Source: Cymodocea nodosa | Taxonomy: Eukaryota; Streptophyta; Magnoliopsida; Alismatales; Cymodoceaceae | Length of the DNA: 64,000 nucleotides | Direction of reading: 5' to 3' | NCBI GenBank assembly: GCA_036874045.1 | Contig: CM072341.1 | Coordinates: 7,390,501-7,454,500, forward strand | In this document: piece after piece, positions 45,601 through 57,738 of the stretch | Layout of the letters: each line of letters begins with the position of its first letter | Numbering within the stretch: position 1 is the first letter of the stretch | Notes under the pieces: model-generated | Database searches by the model: none | What the model was told of the DNA's origin: nothing | What the model saw: only the letters and a program-made list of their open reading frames with translations | Made by a program: the position numbers and the translations under genes

Positions 45601-46944
45601 TCATTTAGCTATCCTCCTAGAAGAGGTATCAATTTCATTGACCGTTCTATTAATAGGATTAGGTATAGCTTGTATTGGCAATCCTCTAGTAGGTCTACCT
45701 TCCATTGGTTCCTTCTGTCTAAGTAGTATATTCCTATACTGATTTTGAATTGCAGCACTTCCAAATACAAAATCTAGACGATTGTTTAATTGTTGGATTA
45801 TCTTTTCTAATTTCTCTATTCTAGATCCTTGTTCTAGTAATGCTTCATAACTTATATTCTTCTCATTTATATTTTCTCCTCCTTGGAAATTGTTGTTTCT
45901 CCAAGATAAATTCGGGTGATTTCTCTAATTAGGATTATAAGAATTTCCCAAGTTCTCTCTCTAGTTTCTAGCATAAATAATATCTAAATCATTTATGTTT
46001 GCATTCTTTTCTGCTAGCTTTTGATTTAATGATAACTCTTCTATTTTCTTTGTTAATTCATTTAATTTCACATCAAGCATGGTATTTGAATCTATTTCAT
46101 GCATTCTTCTTGGCAATATTTTTTTATCTACCATAGCTTTAGCCGAATTTTCCCATTGTGTAGTTCTTTTTGCAAAGTTTTCTAAATATGCCCATGCTTC
46201 TTCACTACATAACTTTAAAGATACATTTTGACAAGTAGATTCTAATAAAGATTTCGTTGAAACATCTATGCCTTCATAAATTATACCTATTAATTGTGCT
46301 TTACTCATTGCATGATGTGGACATTGAGTCAATAAATCTTTAAATCTTTCAAAATATTTCCAGAATGATTCACCCTATTTTTGGCTACACAATAAGATTT
46401 CTTTCTTCTTCTTAATCGTTTGATGTGTTGGATAATATTTTTCCAAAAATATAGAGCAAAATTCAGTCTACGTAGAAATTGAATCAGGCGACAGAGTATA
46501 TAACCATCTCTTAGTTGTGTTTTTTAAAGAAAAAAGGATATATCTAAGTTTAATAGCATCTACACTCATGTTCGGCATTTTCATCATTTGACAAACTTCA
46601 TTAAATTCTCTAAGGAAATAATAGACATCATCTCTTTCTAATCTATGAAAATGTGGCAATTGACTAATATAATTAGATTTCAGTTCAAACCTATTTCCCT
46701 CAAAGTTTGGCAATCGAATACATAAAGGTTTATCAATTAATTCCGGATACAGAATCTCTTCTAATGGTTTTTCTACTGGAACAGTCATCTCTACGTTCTC
46801 CTTGAAAGAAAGGTTAGCTACACCCCAAAGAATTTTGTTAAAGTTCAGTTCAAAATTTTTTTCAGTACTCCTCTACAATGAAAATTCCTGGATAGGTGTT
46901 CTTACTAATCGCTTAGTGCTTAGAGAACGAATCCATGTGCTCAT
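45601..46944 (-). pseudogene. gag: Gyp gag capsid gene (copy Y)
   Basis: ATG at 46944-46942; stop TGA at 45603-45601. Same architecture as X: IRLPNFEGNRFELKSNYISQ, EFNEVCQMMKMPNMS, IKLRYILFSLKN, LTQCPHHAMSKAQLIGIIYE, EEAWAYLENFAKRTTQWENS, a coiled coil, RNHPNLSWRNNNFQGGEN and a Pro/Arg-rich end. Gln is intact at codon 19 where X and Z have TAG. Damage: TAG near 46871, frame break near 46510, stops near 46470, 46376 and 45960. Sits directly before the F-box-like gene on the same strand. Confidence 0.8.
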
Positions 46945-47605
46945 AAATAAATAGTAGAAGATTAATTACATACTAGTCTGAAGCTTTCCATTTAGTAAAT
47001 ATTCGTTGTCGGATGAAGTTGAATCAGCTGCTTCTCCTTCCAGTTCCTCCAACACATTCTCCTTTCTTTTAAAAGTGCTGGTAACTCATAAATAACATTT
47101 TGGTTTATATATATAATGTACATCCATAAAGTGAATAAATCTCGTTGCAAGAATGTGTCTTGCAACGTGCATCGTGGTTCCTATTTTTATGGGTGCATGT
47201 ACCACTATTAATTTTAAATTTTGGTAACTACTAAACCGACAAAGTTTCGTTCATGGTTAAAAGAATAACCATTCTGCTTAATCCACGAACTGACCTCGTT
47301 GAGTTACAGATAACTCAACAGAACATAGTTGGTTATTGTTGCTAACTCCACGGACTAACTTCGTTGAGTTACAGATAACTCAACGGAGTGACCTTATATT
47401 ATATTACTAACTTCGTGGAGTTACGGTTAACTCAATGGACTTACTTCATTGAGTTAACACTTAGCAACCTCTAAGTTTTACTCTCGTAAATTTCTCTCTG
47501 TTCTTTTCTATTTCATTCTGCTAACTGAAATAAAGTTAAATCTATGTCATTAATGCATCATTCTCATCAAAATTCATTTAAATCTGAACATCATATAAAG
47601 ATTTA
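46945..47605 (-). promoter_or_regulatory. Promoter-like region before Gyp gag (Y)
   Basis: No gene. Minus strand has four palindromic units in 47284-47470 (GTTGAGTTACAGATAACTCA-type), an inverted repeat TTGCAAGA..TTCTTGCAA near 47150-47170 and a TATA-like TTATATATATAAACC near 47104-47118. Z keeps all three in the same order (60428-60766), which supports a conserved internal promoter for gag. Confidence 0.5.
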
Positions 47606-47806
47606 TGTTGAGTATTTTTGTTTTGATGATGTGTGCTGAATGAAAATAATCATATTTGCTCAATTACTATTTCTTGTGAAAAGAAATTAAAATCATCAAT
47701 TAATATAGAAAAACCTTATTGATATAAATACTTGTCTGTATTGGATCTGAAGTTAATAACTAGTCATTTCATTGCATTAATTTCTCATTTAGCTAAACGT
47801 TAAGTT
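47606..47806 (+). repeat. E2 5' LTR, first 201 bp only
   Basis: TGTTGAGTATTTTTG ... AAACGTTAAGTT, matching 50628-50828. The break to the accessory ORF leader (CATGGGCACTTAGG) is at 47806/47807. Confidence 0.85.
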
Positions 47807-47879
47807 CATGGGCACTTAGGTTATTTGTAAACTTTGTCAAGAAAATTTTTCCCACTTGTTGCTGTTACAACCTACGACG

Positions 47880-50149
47880 AGGGTCTCCAAGTTCTACAAA
47901 GGTCGTGGCAAAGGAAAAGGCAAAAGCAGAGGAGATGCAACAGGAAAAGAAATAGAGAATGATGAAGTTCCACACACTTGGTTCAAGAAAATATTTCGAG
48001 TGGACAAAAGGTTAGTAGAAATTTATAGTGAATATTTCTTTCCTGAAGACATACTAAATGAAGTTAGACAAGAACTCCAAAATACTAATGCAAATATTAC
48101 ATACATGGGTATTCGTAGTAAATTTGATAGAGAATACAGAATGAAATGTGTTGAGATTGCATTTCTCAAGCAGTATGCAAATTATTTGGAAAAATGTATA
48201 GGTTCTTCAACTAGAACTCCTCAAATACCAATAAATGGTATTAGACTACATGCATTTGAGGAAGCACATGAATCAGTTATCCCTACCCCTTTATATTCAA
48301 AACAAGTAGAATCAAATATTGTTGTAGACAAAACAAAAGTTGATAGTCTTCGAAAGGCCGTAGCAATTGAGAGTGCCTTAGAAGAATTAAAGTAGAAAAC
48401 TTTTATGGAGTAAGTTGAAAAGAAACAACAATACTTGAAGAGGAGAAACAGAAATGTTATAGAAGAAGAAAAGTCAGAAAAATTATGTCTAAGGAAACAA
48501 AGTTTATTGAAAAAGAAAAATCAGATGAAAATTTATTTCCAAAGGACAATGTATGTCTAGACTTTGTATCTTATTGTGCATCTGATAAACTCATCAGTTC
48601 CAAACACACTGAAACTGATGAAGATAATGAGACTTTATTTTCCCTTGTTAGAAAGCTTGAGAAGAAATACAAGTCAAATATGAGCTCAAGTTTTTCTATT
48701 TGTACAAGTCCTGATGATACAGAAATTGACAAATCAGAGCATCAAGCACTCGACATTGAACAAGTTATTACAGATATAATTGACAATGTTGAGGCAATAA
48801 CTAGTTCACAGGTTGAATTGTCTGGAGTAGTAGATATTGAAAATGTTAAGACTCTAGAAGAGCTAAAAGTCAACCAGCCTTCTTCAGAATCTATAGAAGC
48901 AGAGTCTGAGAATTCACAGCATGACTCAATGGAAATATCTGTTGAACAAAATGAACAATTACAGACAGATACACTGGCTGTAGAATTTGTGGAAAAATTG
49001 AACTCTGAAGATTCTATAGAGACTGAACATATGAATGTTGAGCATATTGAAGATGTTCCTAACACAGTTGAAGCTGAAGAATCAAGCTTACCTGAGCAGC
49101 TTCAAGATAATATTTTGGAAAAGGAACAACATGACATTCATTTTGAAGAAGAGGTTCCTAAAGATGAATTAAACTCTGAATCACGGCTTCAGGTATCACT
49201 TTCTTTGTGTATAGTATTATGAATTCAAGGTAATTCAATTCATTTTAGATCTGAAGAAGCATTGCAGAAATACTATAATCTGATTACATGTTAGATTCTA
49301 CATGCTCGTCCAATAAAGTTCAGAAGTTTGATGGTAATAAGAGATCTATTTGAGTTTCAAGGCCTCATTCAATTCTTGCCAGTAGGAACGAAATGGAAGC
49401 AATACAGAGAGCTTATTGCAACTTTTTATAGCAATCTTGTCAAGAATGGAAATTTTCTGAAAACTCAAATAAATCAACAGGAGTTTATATTGTCTCCTGA
49501 GTTAATTTTTGAAGTTTTGGGATTAAAGAATGAAGGTGTTGTTGTTACGAACAGATTTGACATGATTAGACAACTGGAATGGAACATTCAGTCTTTATCA
49601 AAAATTCCAGATGTATATTCTGAAATGAGATTAATGGAAAATCTAAAAGCAGAGGCAAGGTTTATTGCAAATATATTGCATGCAAATTTATTTCAGAGAG
49701 TTGGACACAATTTGGAAGTCAGTAGAAGCAGTTTATATGCAACTTATGGCCTACTGAATAGAATTCAAATAAATTGGTTTGATGTTTTTATGTCTCAACT
49801 ACAGCATATGAGTTCAAAGTTATTTTATGGTGATGCTGTATGTAGAATCCTTGCAAGCCAATTGAATTTATCTGACTGGCTCTTTGAAACTAAAGGAATG
49901 AGAGCACTAAGTGTTAAAGATTTGCAAAAATTTCAGGCTATGCATAAACCTCAACGACAATAACAACAACAACCTGATTGTACAGACCATATACAACAAC
50001 AACAACAAAGTTATTCAATTCAAGTAGAACAGCAAACCCAGCTACCTCCTGACTTAGATGTAGTGCTTAACGACATTAGAAATGATATTAGGCATCTAGG
50101 AGATAAAATATGTAATGCTATAAGTGATATACTTAGGAGGGGTCGATAA
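47880..50149 (+). pseudogene. Cop-A accessory ORF, near full length (E2)
   Basis: Most complete copy (about 756 codons). The conserved ATG is changed to AGG at 47880-47882, so the start is lost. Order: basic GRGKGKGKSRGD; conserved YMGIRSKFDREYRMKCVEIA; acidic, Ser/Glu-rich, low-complexity middle (48700-49190); core domain 49240-49940 (IHFRSEEALQKY, LFEFQGLIQFLPVGTKW, ELIATFYSNL, LGLKNEGVVV, ANILHANLFQRVGHN, RIQINWFDVFMSQL, SKLFYGDAVCRIL); Gln-rich linker; C-terminus DLDVVLNDIRNDIRHLG, ISDILRRGR, stop 50147-50149. Stops: TAG 48393, TGA 49220, TAG 49292, TAA near 49961; one frameshift near 48420. The core is homologous to Gyp Z 59141-59834. No signal peptide or membrane segment seen; function unknown. 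Confidence 0.8.
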
Positions 50150-50606
50150 CTATTTTTGTTTGTTTCTGAATACAAAATGTAATGTTTGTATTACTTGTTT
50201 GATTCATTGAACAATACATTTTTTTTGTAAATGTGTTCAATTATTATTCTTGTTTACAGAAAGAGTTGTTGTAAATATATCTCTTATACATATATATATA
50301 TTCTCTATAATTATCTTTTTGATTAATGACAAAAAGGGGGAGAAATATTATAAAAAGATGATTATGATCTTAATTGCATATATTATAAAGGGAGATAATA
50401 TTTAAATGGTTTCTGACAGATGATAATTAGAAAACTGATACATATATAATTATTGACATCTGAGAGTTTTAGTTCTGAGAGGTAAAATTTACATAAACAA
50501 TAGAAATAAGCTTAAGTGAACTTAAGTCAACAAAAAGGTTTGTTGAATTAAAAGTTAACCCAACGAAGGTGCTTTGTTAAGTTAATCATATTTAATATGA
50601 TTTTGT
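50150..50606 (+). other. E2 3' untranslated spacer
   Basis: AT-rich, no gene. It holds AAAAAGGGGGAGAAATATT at 50332-50350, a second purine tract about 280 bp before the LTR, also present in the other Cop-A copies (near 24140 and 21750). Confidence 0.6.
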
Positions 50607-50627
50607 CATCATCAAAAAGGGGGAGAT
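50607..50627 (+). other. Polypurine tract of E2
   Basis: CATCATCAAAAAGGGGGAGAT ends at the LTR start TGTTGAG (50628). Confidence 0.85.
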
Positions 50628-52400
50628 TGTTGAGTATTTTCTTTTGATGATTTGTGTTGAATGAAAATAATCATATTTGCTTAATTACTATTGCTTGTGA
50701 AAAGAAATTAAAATCAACAATTAATATAGAAAAAGCTTACTGGCATAAATACTTGTCTGTATTGGATCTGAAGTTATTAACTAGTCGTTTCGTTGCATTA
50801 ATTTCTCATTTAACTAAACGTTAAGTTAACGTGTGTTTTTATTGAAAAGCATGATATGTTTTAAAGTTATATCTTCTGTATCATGAACAGTGCACGTTTA
50901 GACAACTCGTTAAGTTAGAGTTTTGTTTGTATAGAGGTCACGTGAGAACTCGTTAAGTTAGAGGCTTAAAGGTTAAAATAGGTCACGTGATAACTCGTTA
51001 AGTTAGTGAGTAAAAGAAGAGACGAACTCGTTAAGTTAGTGTTATACACGTGGTGAAATTATAAGTTACAAATGTTGTATTGTATCACATGAGGTGCATA
51101 TGTTTAACTCGTTAAGTTAACATAACTAAACACGTTGAGTTGCTATATTGAACACTAAGGCAACGTGTTAGGTTAGCGTTATAAACTTAAGTTGTTATTT
51201 TTGCACGTGGTAAAATTCTTTTTATACAAACATTTGTTTATTACTGAATCGGTGAGTTAAAGTTTTTCAGAGACTTACAGTCGTAACTATCCGAAAGATA
51301 ACTTAAGTCATGTTTTCAGGTCTTGACATGTGTCTCACTAGTTTTATGGTATAAAGAGTTTTTCAGTGTCTTACAACCATAACTATCCGAAACTTAAACT
51401 ATTTTCAGTGAGTTATCGTTTAACCTTTCGAAAGAAAGGTTAAGCTGGTTCGTTGAGTTAGTGTAACACTACAGATTTAGTTCGTTGAGTTAGCTACAGT
51501 ACTTGTCACGTGAAATGGCACATGAGGAACTCGTTAAGTTAGAAACATTAAGTTATATTTATATACTTGTGTTACTCATTTAGTTAACATTAAAGTAACG
51601 ACTTCTTATTACGCTTGATGAATGATTTTGGACGAGAAAGTTTATTTTGCAGGAAATTTTTCAGAGATCTAGGACTAATGATTAAAGAAAATTTGAAATA
51701 TAAACGGGGGTCAGAACGTGTGTGTTTCGATGAAGGAAAAAGAAAAGACATGGAGAAGTGGAACACTGGTAGTGATTAAACGTGAAGGATATGCATGAAA
51801 TGAAGATACAGTATAAAAGACATAGAATTCTCGGTGATCAAACTATCCCTACAAACCAAAAGAAAAATCTTTTTCAAGGATCAAAAACACCTCCTCAGGG
51901 AAAATCTCTCAAGTGGAAGATAGTTTAGTGAAGCAGAAAAGGTCAAATTTATGTCGCTGAAGATTTGAAGTATCAAGTGGAAGAAAATTCAATGAAGCAG
52001 AACTAAGTATTATTTATGTCACTAAAGATTTAAAGTATCAAAAGAAAGCAAATTCAGTGAAGCAGAGAAAGACAAGATATTAATCATTGAAAAATTGCTG
52101 AAGAAGAAAAATAAGAAGAAGAAAGATCTCAAACAGGGAGAAATGTTTTAAATTCCGCAAATTAGTTTTCTCTGTTTGTAGTTATGAAATTGTTTAGATG
52201 ATACATGGTATCGAGATATAATTGCATCTACAATTTCTGAGGAGAATTGAATTGTATATTGTAATTGAAACCTTGAATAAAAATGATTTTATGAAAACAA
52301 TGTCTCGACTTGTTTTTGTGTTTTAAAGTTTCAATTATATTTCAAAAAATATTAAAAATACACAATTCACCCTCCTCTTGTGTAGCCATACGATCCTACA
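50628..52400 (+). repeat. E2 3' LTR (1773 bp, long subtype)
   Basis: TGTTGAGTATTTT ... CGATCCTACA. Shares with 5886-7617 a segment (51245-51430) of TTTCGG / TAACTATCCGAAA motifs missing from the E1 and inner LTRs. AACTCGTTAAGTTAG units recur at 50905-51030, two of them beside TCACGTGA. Three ~60-bp repeats lie at 51926-52100. Confidence 0.85.
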
Positions 52401-53860
52401 GAATTTAAATGCTTTAGTATATCACGTGAGATGCACATGTTTAACTTATTAAGTTAGCATAACTGTACGCGTTGAGTTACATGAATACACACTAAGGTAA
52501 CACGTTATGTTAGTAGCTTATTTCTTTATTACACGTGTTTTATAGTTAAATCAATGAAGTAAGTCCGTTGAGTTATCTGTAACTCCATGAACCATTTATT
52601 TTCTAATATGCTACTGTAGCAGTTACAAAAACAGGACATTCGAAGGAAAACCATGATTGCACGTATCACATAGGAATTCGCTCCTAGAAGGAAGAAGAAA
52701 TCACCATCGTTGATATGAATGAAGGAAATCCAACCGATCATCTAAGCAGAAGCAGTTACTATTGAAAGAAATATAAAAGAAGAGGAGAAAGACGAACAAA
52801 GGGTGGTGGGCAGTGTGTGTAGAGGTGGAGGACTGTGCTAACTTCAGGTAGTGTTGGAAGTTCCCTGAAGCTCCACACCACCACCATAATCACCAACCAT
52901 CGGAGGTCTGTGAGGATACTTTCTTGATGTCGGGTCAATTTTGAGCCAAACATGGTGCTTGACAACCACTGTGAGGAGTGATCGCGTCGCGAGAAGGAGG
53001 AGATCATCTTACAATTTTGGACTCGCAATTCTATAAGAAGAGGAGGCAAGATTGTAAGTGATTAAGTTTTCAATGGTGTAATCATGTCGCATGTAGTGAT
53101 GGAAGTATTTACTATTGATAGAGATTTTTACATTTCACCTTTCATTCATCTTCAAGAACATATCAAAACAAAAATACCAAAAACAACAAATTATCTATGT
53201 TTACATTTAGTATTTAAGTGTTGTATTGTTTGTTTGGTATCATGATTAATGTTACCATTGTCAGTATTGTGAGTGTTTTATGTTTGTTTGATTTAGAAAA
53301 TAAAAAATAGCTTTACAATTTACTGAAATTGATTTGTTCTAGATACTTAAAGATTTTAATGGTTACTTTTTGAAATATCTGTTTGTTAGTGTTGCTTAAT
53401 GATAAATCTAATATTAACTAACATTGAATAGCTTAATTGATGTTATTTACAATCTATGGAACTACCCAATGGTTGGCCGAATTCCTATGTAAATAGCAGT
53501 ATTTAACTAGAAAGATAGGCTCGTGGAGTTAACTTAAGTCCACGAGGTTAGTTTGTTGAGTTAATCATAACTCCACGAACTAGGTCCGTTGTGTTAACTG
53601 TAACTCAACAAAGTGCTTACTGAACACATATACCCCAATATAAAATTCAGAATAGTACACAATTCTTACTCAATCTCTATGGGATCGACTTGTACTTGCA
53701 CACAAATACAATATACACTGTGCACTTGTAGTTAAAATACAAATTGGAATTAATATCTAATTTGTGTGAAAGGTTGTTAGTTTACTTCTAAAAGTAATTA
53801 TTGATATAAGCATAAAGACAAATTAAATAAGTAAAAACAGAAGTTAACAAACCCCAAACA
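52401..53860 (+). repeat. Gyp LTR (copy Z, 3' two-thirds)
   Basis: Begins within U3 in the segment shared with Cop-A LTRs (52417-52515), continues with the same less AT-rich block as X and Y (52600-53050), palindromes at 53515-53612, GGGATCGACTTGTACTTGCAC near 53690 and the end CAAACA at 53860. No gene. Confidence 0.8.
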
Positions 53861-53867
53861 AGTTTTC

Positions 53868-53885
53868 TGACATCGTTACTAGGGA
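53868..53885 (+). other. Primer-binding site of Gyp Z, decayed
   Basis: TGACATCGTTACTAGGGA matches the Athila primer site TGGCGCCGTTGCCGGGGA at 12 of 18; all six differences are G-to-A or C-to-T. Spacer AGTTTTC from the LTR end is as in X. Confidence 0.7.
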
Positions 53886-53964
53886 TTGAGAAGCTAAGCA
53901 ACTGTGAGTGCTGTTTTATTTTAATAGCAAGAGGAGTGTTGTGTTTTATTCTATAATTAAGAAT

Positions 53965-55866
53965 ATGGCATATGCTTATGCTCAAAGATTTCTGAAACCT
54001 GTAGTTAGCATATGTGAATTCTACAATTTAGAAGGTCATGACATCTTTGATTGTTTAAAACTAAGACGGTTGAAGATGGTTAGATCATATGAACAACAAA
54101 TGAATTATCTTCAATATAATAGAGTTGAGTATGAGAATCCTATTGTTTACCCAACTAATGGTCAGTATAGAATGTGTAATATGTTGAGAGACAAGGAAGT
54201 TTGGGATAGGTATGACAGACTAGACCGTAGCTTAGAGCAAAACATAGACAAACTGGAACAATACATGTGGCAGCAACGAGAAATCAACCAATTAAATTAT
54301 AGAGAAGAATATTCAGAACCTAAAATTGATATCATTTACGAAACTAAAAAAACCATAATGAAAATTGATCAAAAATTGAATGCAATGAGATTAGATAATT
54401 TGGAAAGAAAATTAAAAGCATTGGACGAATATACAATTAAATTACAAGTTATGCAATAGGACAACACAAATGAAAACTTTAATGTTACAGATTTACATAA
54501 TTTGAAAGATATATAGAGAAAAGAAAATACAAATGTAATAGAATTTAAAGAATGCAATTTAAAACTAAAAATAGTTGAAGATCATAATCACGAAAATGAA
54601 ATACAAGAACATCATGAAAGTAACGAAAATCTGGAAGATGTATGTTTAACATTAAGATCTGGAACTAATATACCACCAAGAATTCAAAAAGAAAGTAATA
54701 TGAAGGTGGATAAGAGCAAAAATCGAAATGATAATGAAAATGTAATATCTGAAAACATAGAAATCAATGAAGAAAAATCTGAATCTGAAAATGAGACTAA
54801 AAATGATCAAACAAATCAAATGAAAGAAAAAGAATCTTTTAAATCACAATCATTAGCACCTTATCTTGAAAGATTACAACAAATATTTTTTGAAAAACAA
54901 GAAAAAATTAGAGAAATTTTTGAAAAAGTACAAGTTAACATTCCTTTGTTAGACTTATTATAGAAAATGCCACCTTGTGCTAAATTTTTTAAGGATTGGT
55001 GTACTAAGAAAAGAGAGCGAAAAGTTTTAAGGAAAGTCTTTTTAGCTGAGCAAAGTAGTTCCTTATTTCTACCACAAATTCCTAAAAAGTTATCTGATCC
55101 TGGAATTTCTGTTATATCATGCACCATAGGAAATACCATTCTAGAAAGAACCTTAATAGACCTAAGTGCAGGTATAAATGTTATGCTGAGTGATATATTT
55201 GCATCCTTAGGATTAGAATGCTTAATCCCTACTAGGTCTGTTATTCAATTAGCTGATAGAAGTATAAAATACCCAAGAGGAAAAATAGAGGATGTCCTAA
55301 TTAAAATCAAAAACTTCATATATCCTATAGATATTGTAATTTTGGATTCCCAACAAATTAAGCATAAAAATTGTGATACATCTTTAATTTTGGGAAGACC
55401 ATTCTTAGCAACATCAATGAGTGTTATAAATTGTAAAACTAGAGTAATGAAGTTAGCATATGGTAATGAAGATACTCAATTAAACTTTTTCAACCTAGAA
55501 AAGTTTGAGGAGTTAGAAATGTCCTTACATACTATAGACTTTTTAGAGGATGAAGGAGATATTCTAGATGATGTAATTAAAGAAGAACTAAATAGGCAAC
55601 TAAATTCTGAAAATTTAGGAGAAAGTGAAAGTATAAATATAGAAGGAGATTAAGAAGATATTAATATAGAAAATGAAAATGTTCAATTAGGAGCTCTAGC
55701 TTCTAATGAGCAACATTTAGATTTAAAACCTTTACCTCCTGAATTAACCTATATATTTCTGAAAGAAAAACGAACATGTCCAATCATTATTGCTTCAGAT
55801 TTAAAAGAGGATCAAATTGCTAAATTAAAAGATGTAGTAAAAACTTATAAAGAAGCAATAGGATGG
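53965..55866 (+). pseudogene. pol: Gyp pol N-terminus: knuckle-like motif, coiled coil, protease
   Basis: ATG at 53965, the first after the primer site. Residues 14-30 read ISICEFYNLEGHDIFDC-like: a CX2CX4HX4C knuckle in which the second Cys is Tyr (a G-to-A change). A Gln/Glu/Lys-rich coiled coil follows (54160-54460), then FEKVQVNIPLLDLL and the aspartic protease: TLIDLSAGINVML near 55155 (DLGAS in relatives), ADRSIKYPRGKIEDVL, DTSLILGRPFLATS near 55380. Stops at 54457, 54514, 54961 and 55651 break the frame. No capsid domain precedes it; capsid is coded at 60944. Confidence 0.75.
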
Positions 55867-56372
55867 ACTATGACTAATATAAAAGGGTTAAGTGCAACTT
55901 TATGCTGTCACCACATATATTTAGAAGAGAATGCTAAACCAGTTAGAATTCCTAAGAGGAGATTAAATCCAAACCTTAAAGAAGTAGTCAAGAAGGAAAT
56001 AGTGAAATGGTTAGATAATGACATAATTTATCCGATTTGTGATAGCTCATGGGTTAGTCCAATCCATGTAGTTCCCAAGAAATCAAGATTAACAATTATT
56101 AGGAATGAAAGTTAGGACTTGATACCTACTAGAAATCAATCATGTTGGAGAGTGTGTATAGACTATAGAAAGTTGAATACTGTGACTAGGAAAGATCATT
56201 TTCCCTTACCTTTTATAGATCAAATGCTAGAGAAATTAGTAGGGCAAGAATATTTTTGTTTCCTAGACGGGTATTTAGGATATAACCAAGTCCTAGTAGC
56301 ATTAGAGGATCAAGAGAAAACAATTTTCGCCTATCCTAATGGAACTTATGCTTTTAAGAGAATGTTAGTGAT
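55867..56372 (+). pseudogene. pol: Gyp reverse transcriptase, N-terminal half
   Basis: Athila RT motifs: HHIYLEENAKPVRIPKRRLN, YPICDSSWVSPIHVVPKK, stop at 56113, then CWRVCIDYRKLNTVTRKDHF, PLPFIDQMLEKLVGQEYFCF, LDGYLGYNQV and YPNGTYAFKRM. It ends by deletion at about 56372, so the YVDD/FMDD box, the rest of RT and RNase H are gone. Confidence 0.85.
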
Positions 56373-57081
56373 AGAGGAACTCATTTCTGTAATAGAAGTT
56401 TTGAAGCCTTAATGAAGAAATATGAAATAAATCACAAAATTGCAACATCATATCATCTGTAAACAAGTAGATAGTGCAAACAAACAAATTAAGTTAATCT
56501 TAGAAAAAGTAGTAAATCCTACTAGAAAAGATTGGGCTAATAGATTAATAGATGAACTTTGGGCTTATAGAATTGCTTATAAGACAAGCTTAGGTATGTC
56601 ACCTTTTAAGCTAGTATATGGAAAAAGTTGTCATTTACCAACTAAAATTGAACATAAAGCTTATTGGGCATTAAAAACTCTAAACACTAATTTAAATCAA
56701 GCTATTGAAAATAGGAAAATGCAATTGATTGAATTAGAAGAATTTAGGAATGAAGCTTATTCAAAGACTGTAAGAGAAAAAGAGAAAATGAAGTTCTGGC
56801 ATGACAAGAAAATTATTTCAAAAACCTTTGAAATAGGACAAGAAGTATATCTTTACATGACTAGACTCCATAACCATCTAGGAAAATTAAGATCTAGATG
56901 GGCAGGACCTTACATAATTCAAAATATTTATTCCTATGGAGCTATTGAAATTGAAAATCCTAAAAATCAGAATATATTTAAAGTAAATGGACAAAGACTT
57001 AGACCTATTTTGAAAATACCAAAAAGTTCCTTTAGAATTATAGAAGAAGTAAGAGTAGAGGACTACTCGAGCTTTACTTAG
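56373..57081 (+). pseudogene. pol: Gyp integrase C-terminal half
   Basis: Begins GTHFCNRSFEALMKKYEINH (frame shifted and stopped near 56405 and 56460), then VDSANKQIKLILEKVVNPTR. Asp stands where relatives have the catalytic Glu of VELANREIK. RIAYKTSLGMSPFKLVYGKS, HKAYWALKTLN, KMKFWHDKKI and the C-terminal GPYIIQNIYSYGAIEI, VNGQRLRPIL follow; stop after SSFT at 57081. The HHCC domain and first two catalytic Asp are lost in the RT-to-IN deletion. Confidence 0.85.
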
Positions 57082-57738
57082 TAAAAATTATCTAAGTGTT
57101 TGTTTTGTTAAAAAAGAAAAAGAAAAAAAAGGATATTTAAACATAATCACGGTACAACCGAAAGGAATTATCGGTTTTACCGAAACATATAAAAAAAAAA
57201 AAATTGTTGCGGTTCAACCAAGGAATATAATGGTTTGACTGAAATTCTTCAGTCTTGACCTTGAATTATTGCGATAATTTTGGTGCAACCGAGGAATATA
57301 ACGGTTTGACCAAAATTTTAAAATGTTGAAAAATTAAGAGTCGGTTAGATCGGAAATTCTTCGGCCTTGACTGAAGTAAAAATTATTATTATAGTATTTT
57401 TATTAGATATAACTTTACGGAAAGTTCATTGAGTTACGCTTAACTCAACGAACTTACTCCATTGAGTCTAGGATAAGTTAACGAATTTACCCTGTTGAGT
57501 TAACTATAACTCAATGGAGTATTGTAGTTAAGTTCACGAACTTAGTTTGTGGAGTTAACCGTAATTCCATGGAGAGGTAGATGAGAGAGCGAGAGTTTGC
57601 ATGGGAAAATGACCCGATTACCTGCTTAAACTTAGGGCTTATTTATACTAAACTTAGGGTTTGGGGGCATTATTTGCAAAATCAATTAGAACTTAAAATA
57701 GTAGAGATCAGAGCAATTCTGTTCCATTTTGTAACTCC
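57082..57738 (+). promoter_or_regulatory. Repeat and palindrome block before the Gyp accessory ORF
   Basis: No gene. 57150-57337 has three loose copies of GGT(N)CAACC..GGAATATAA(Y)GGTTTGAC. 57424-57553 has TTGAGTTA palindromes; the best has 13-bp arms at 57424-57436 and 57441-57453 (one mismatch). The same palindromes precede gag and the F-box-like gene. Confidence 0.5.

Larger units (their letters stand above)
40384..47605 (-). mobile_element. Gyp copy Y (Athila-like 3' half)
   Basis: Minus-strand order from 47605: palindromes and TATA, gag capsid, palindromes, F-box-like gene, purine tract 1, spacer module, purine tract 2, LTR. The LTR end and primer site are missing at 40384; pol is absent. 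It is inserted in or joined to the E5 accessory ORF on the left and E2 on the right. Confidence 0.75.
47606..52400 (+). mobile_element. E2: Cop-A LTR - accessory ORF - LTR derivative
   Basis: A 201-bp start of the 5' LTR (47606-47806) is joined by deletion to the accessory ORF leader; primer site, gag and pol are gone. The accessory ORF, 3' spacer, purine tract and a full 3' LTR follow. Flanking 5-mers (attta, gaatt) do not match, so one side has been rearranged. It splits a Gyp LTR: Gyp Z LTR sequence resumes at 52401. Confidence 0.8.

Noticed and set aside
53965..57081. Endogenous pararetrovirus as the source of the Gyp pol
   Set aside because: An integrase C-terminus follows RT, a tRNA-Asp-type primer site and LTR precede it, and there is no movement protein; Athila-type gypsy fits.
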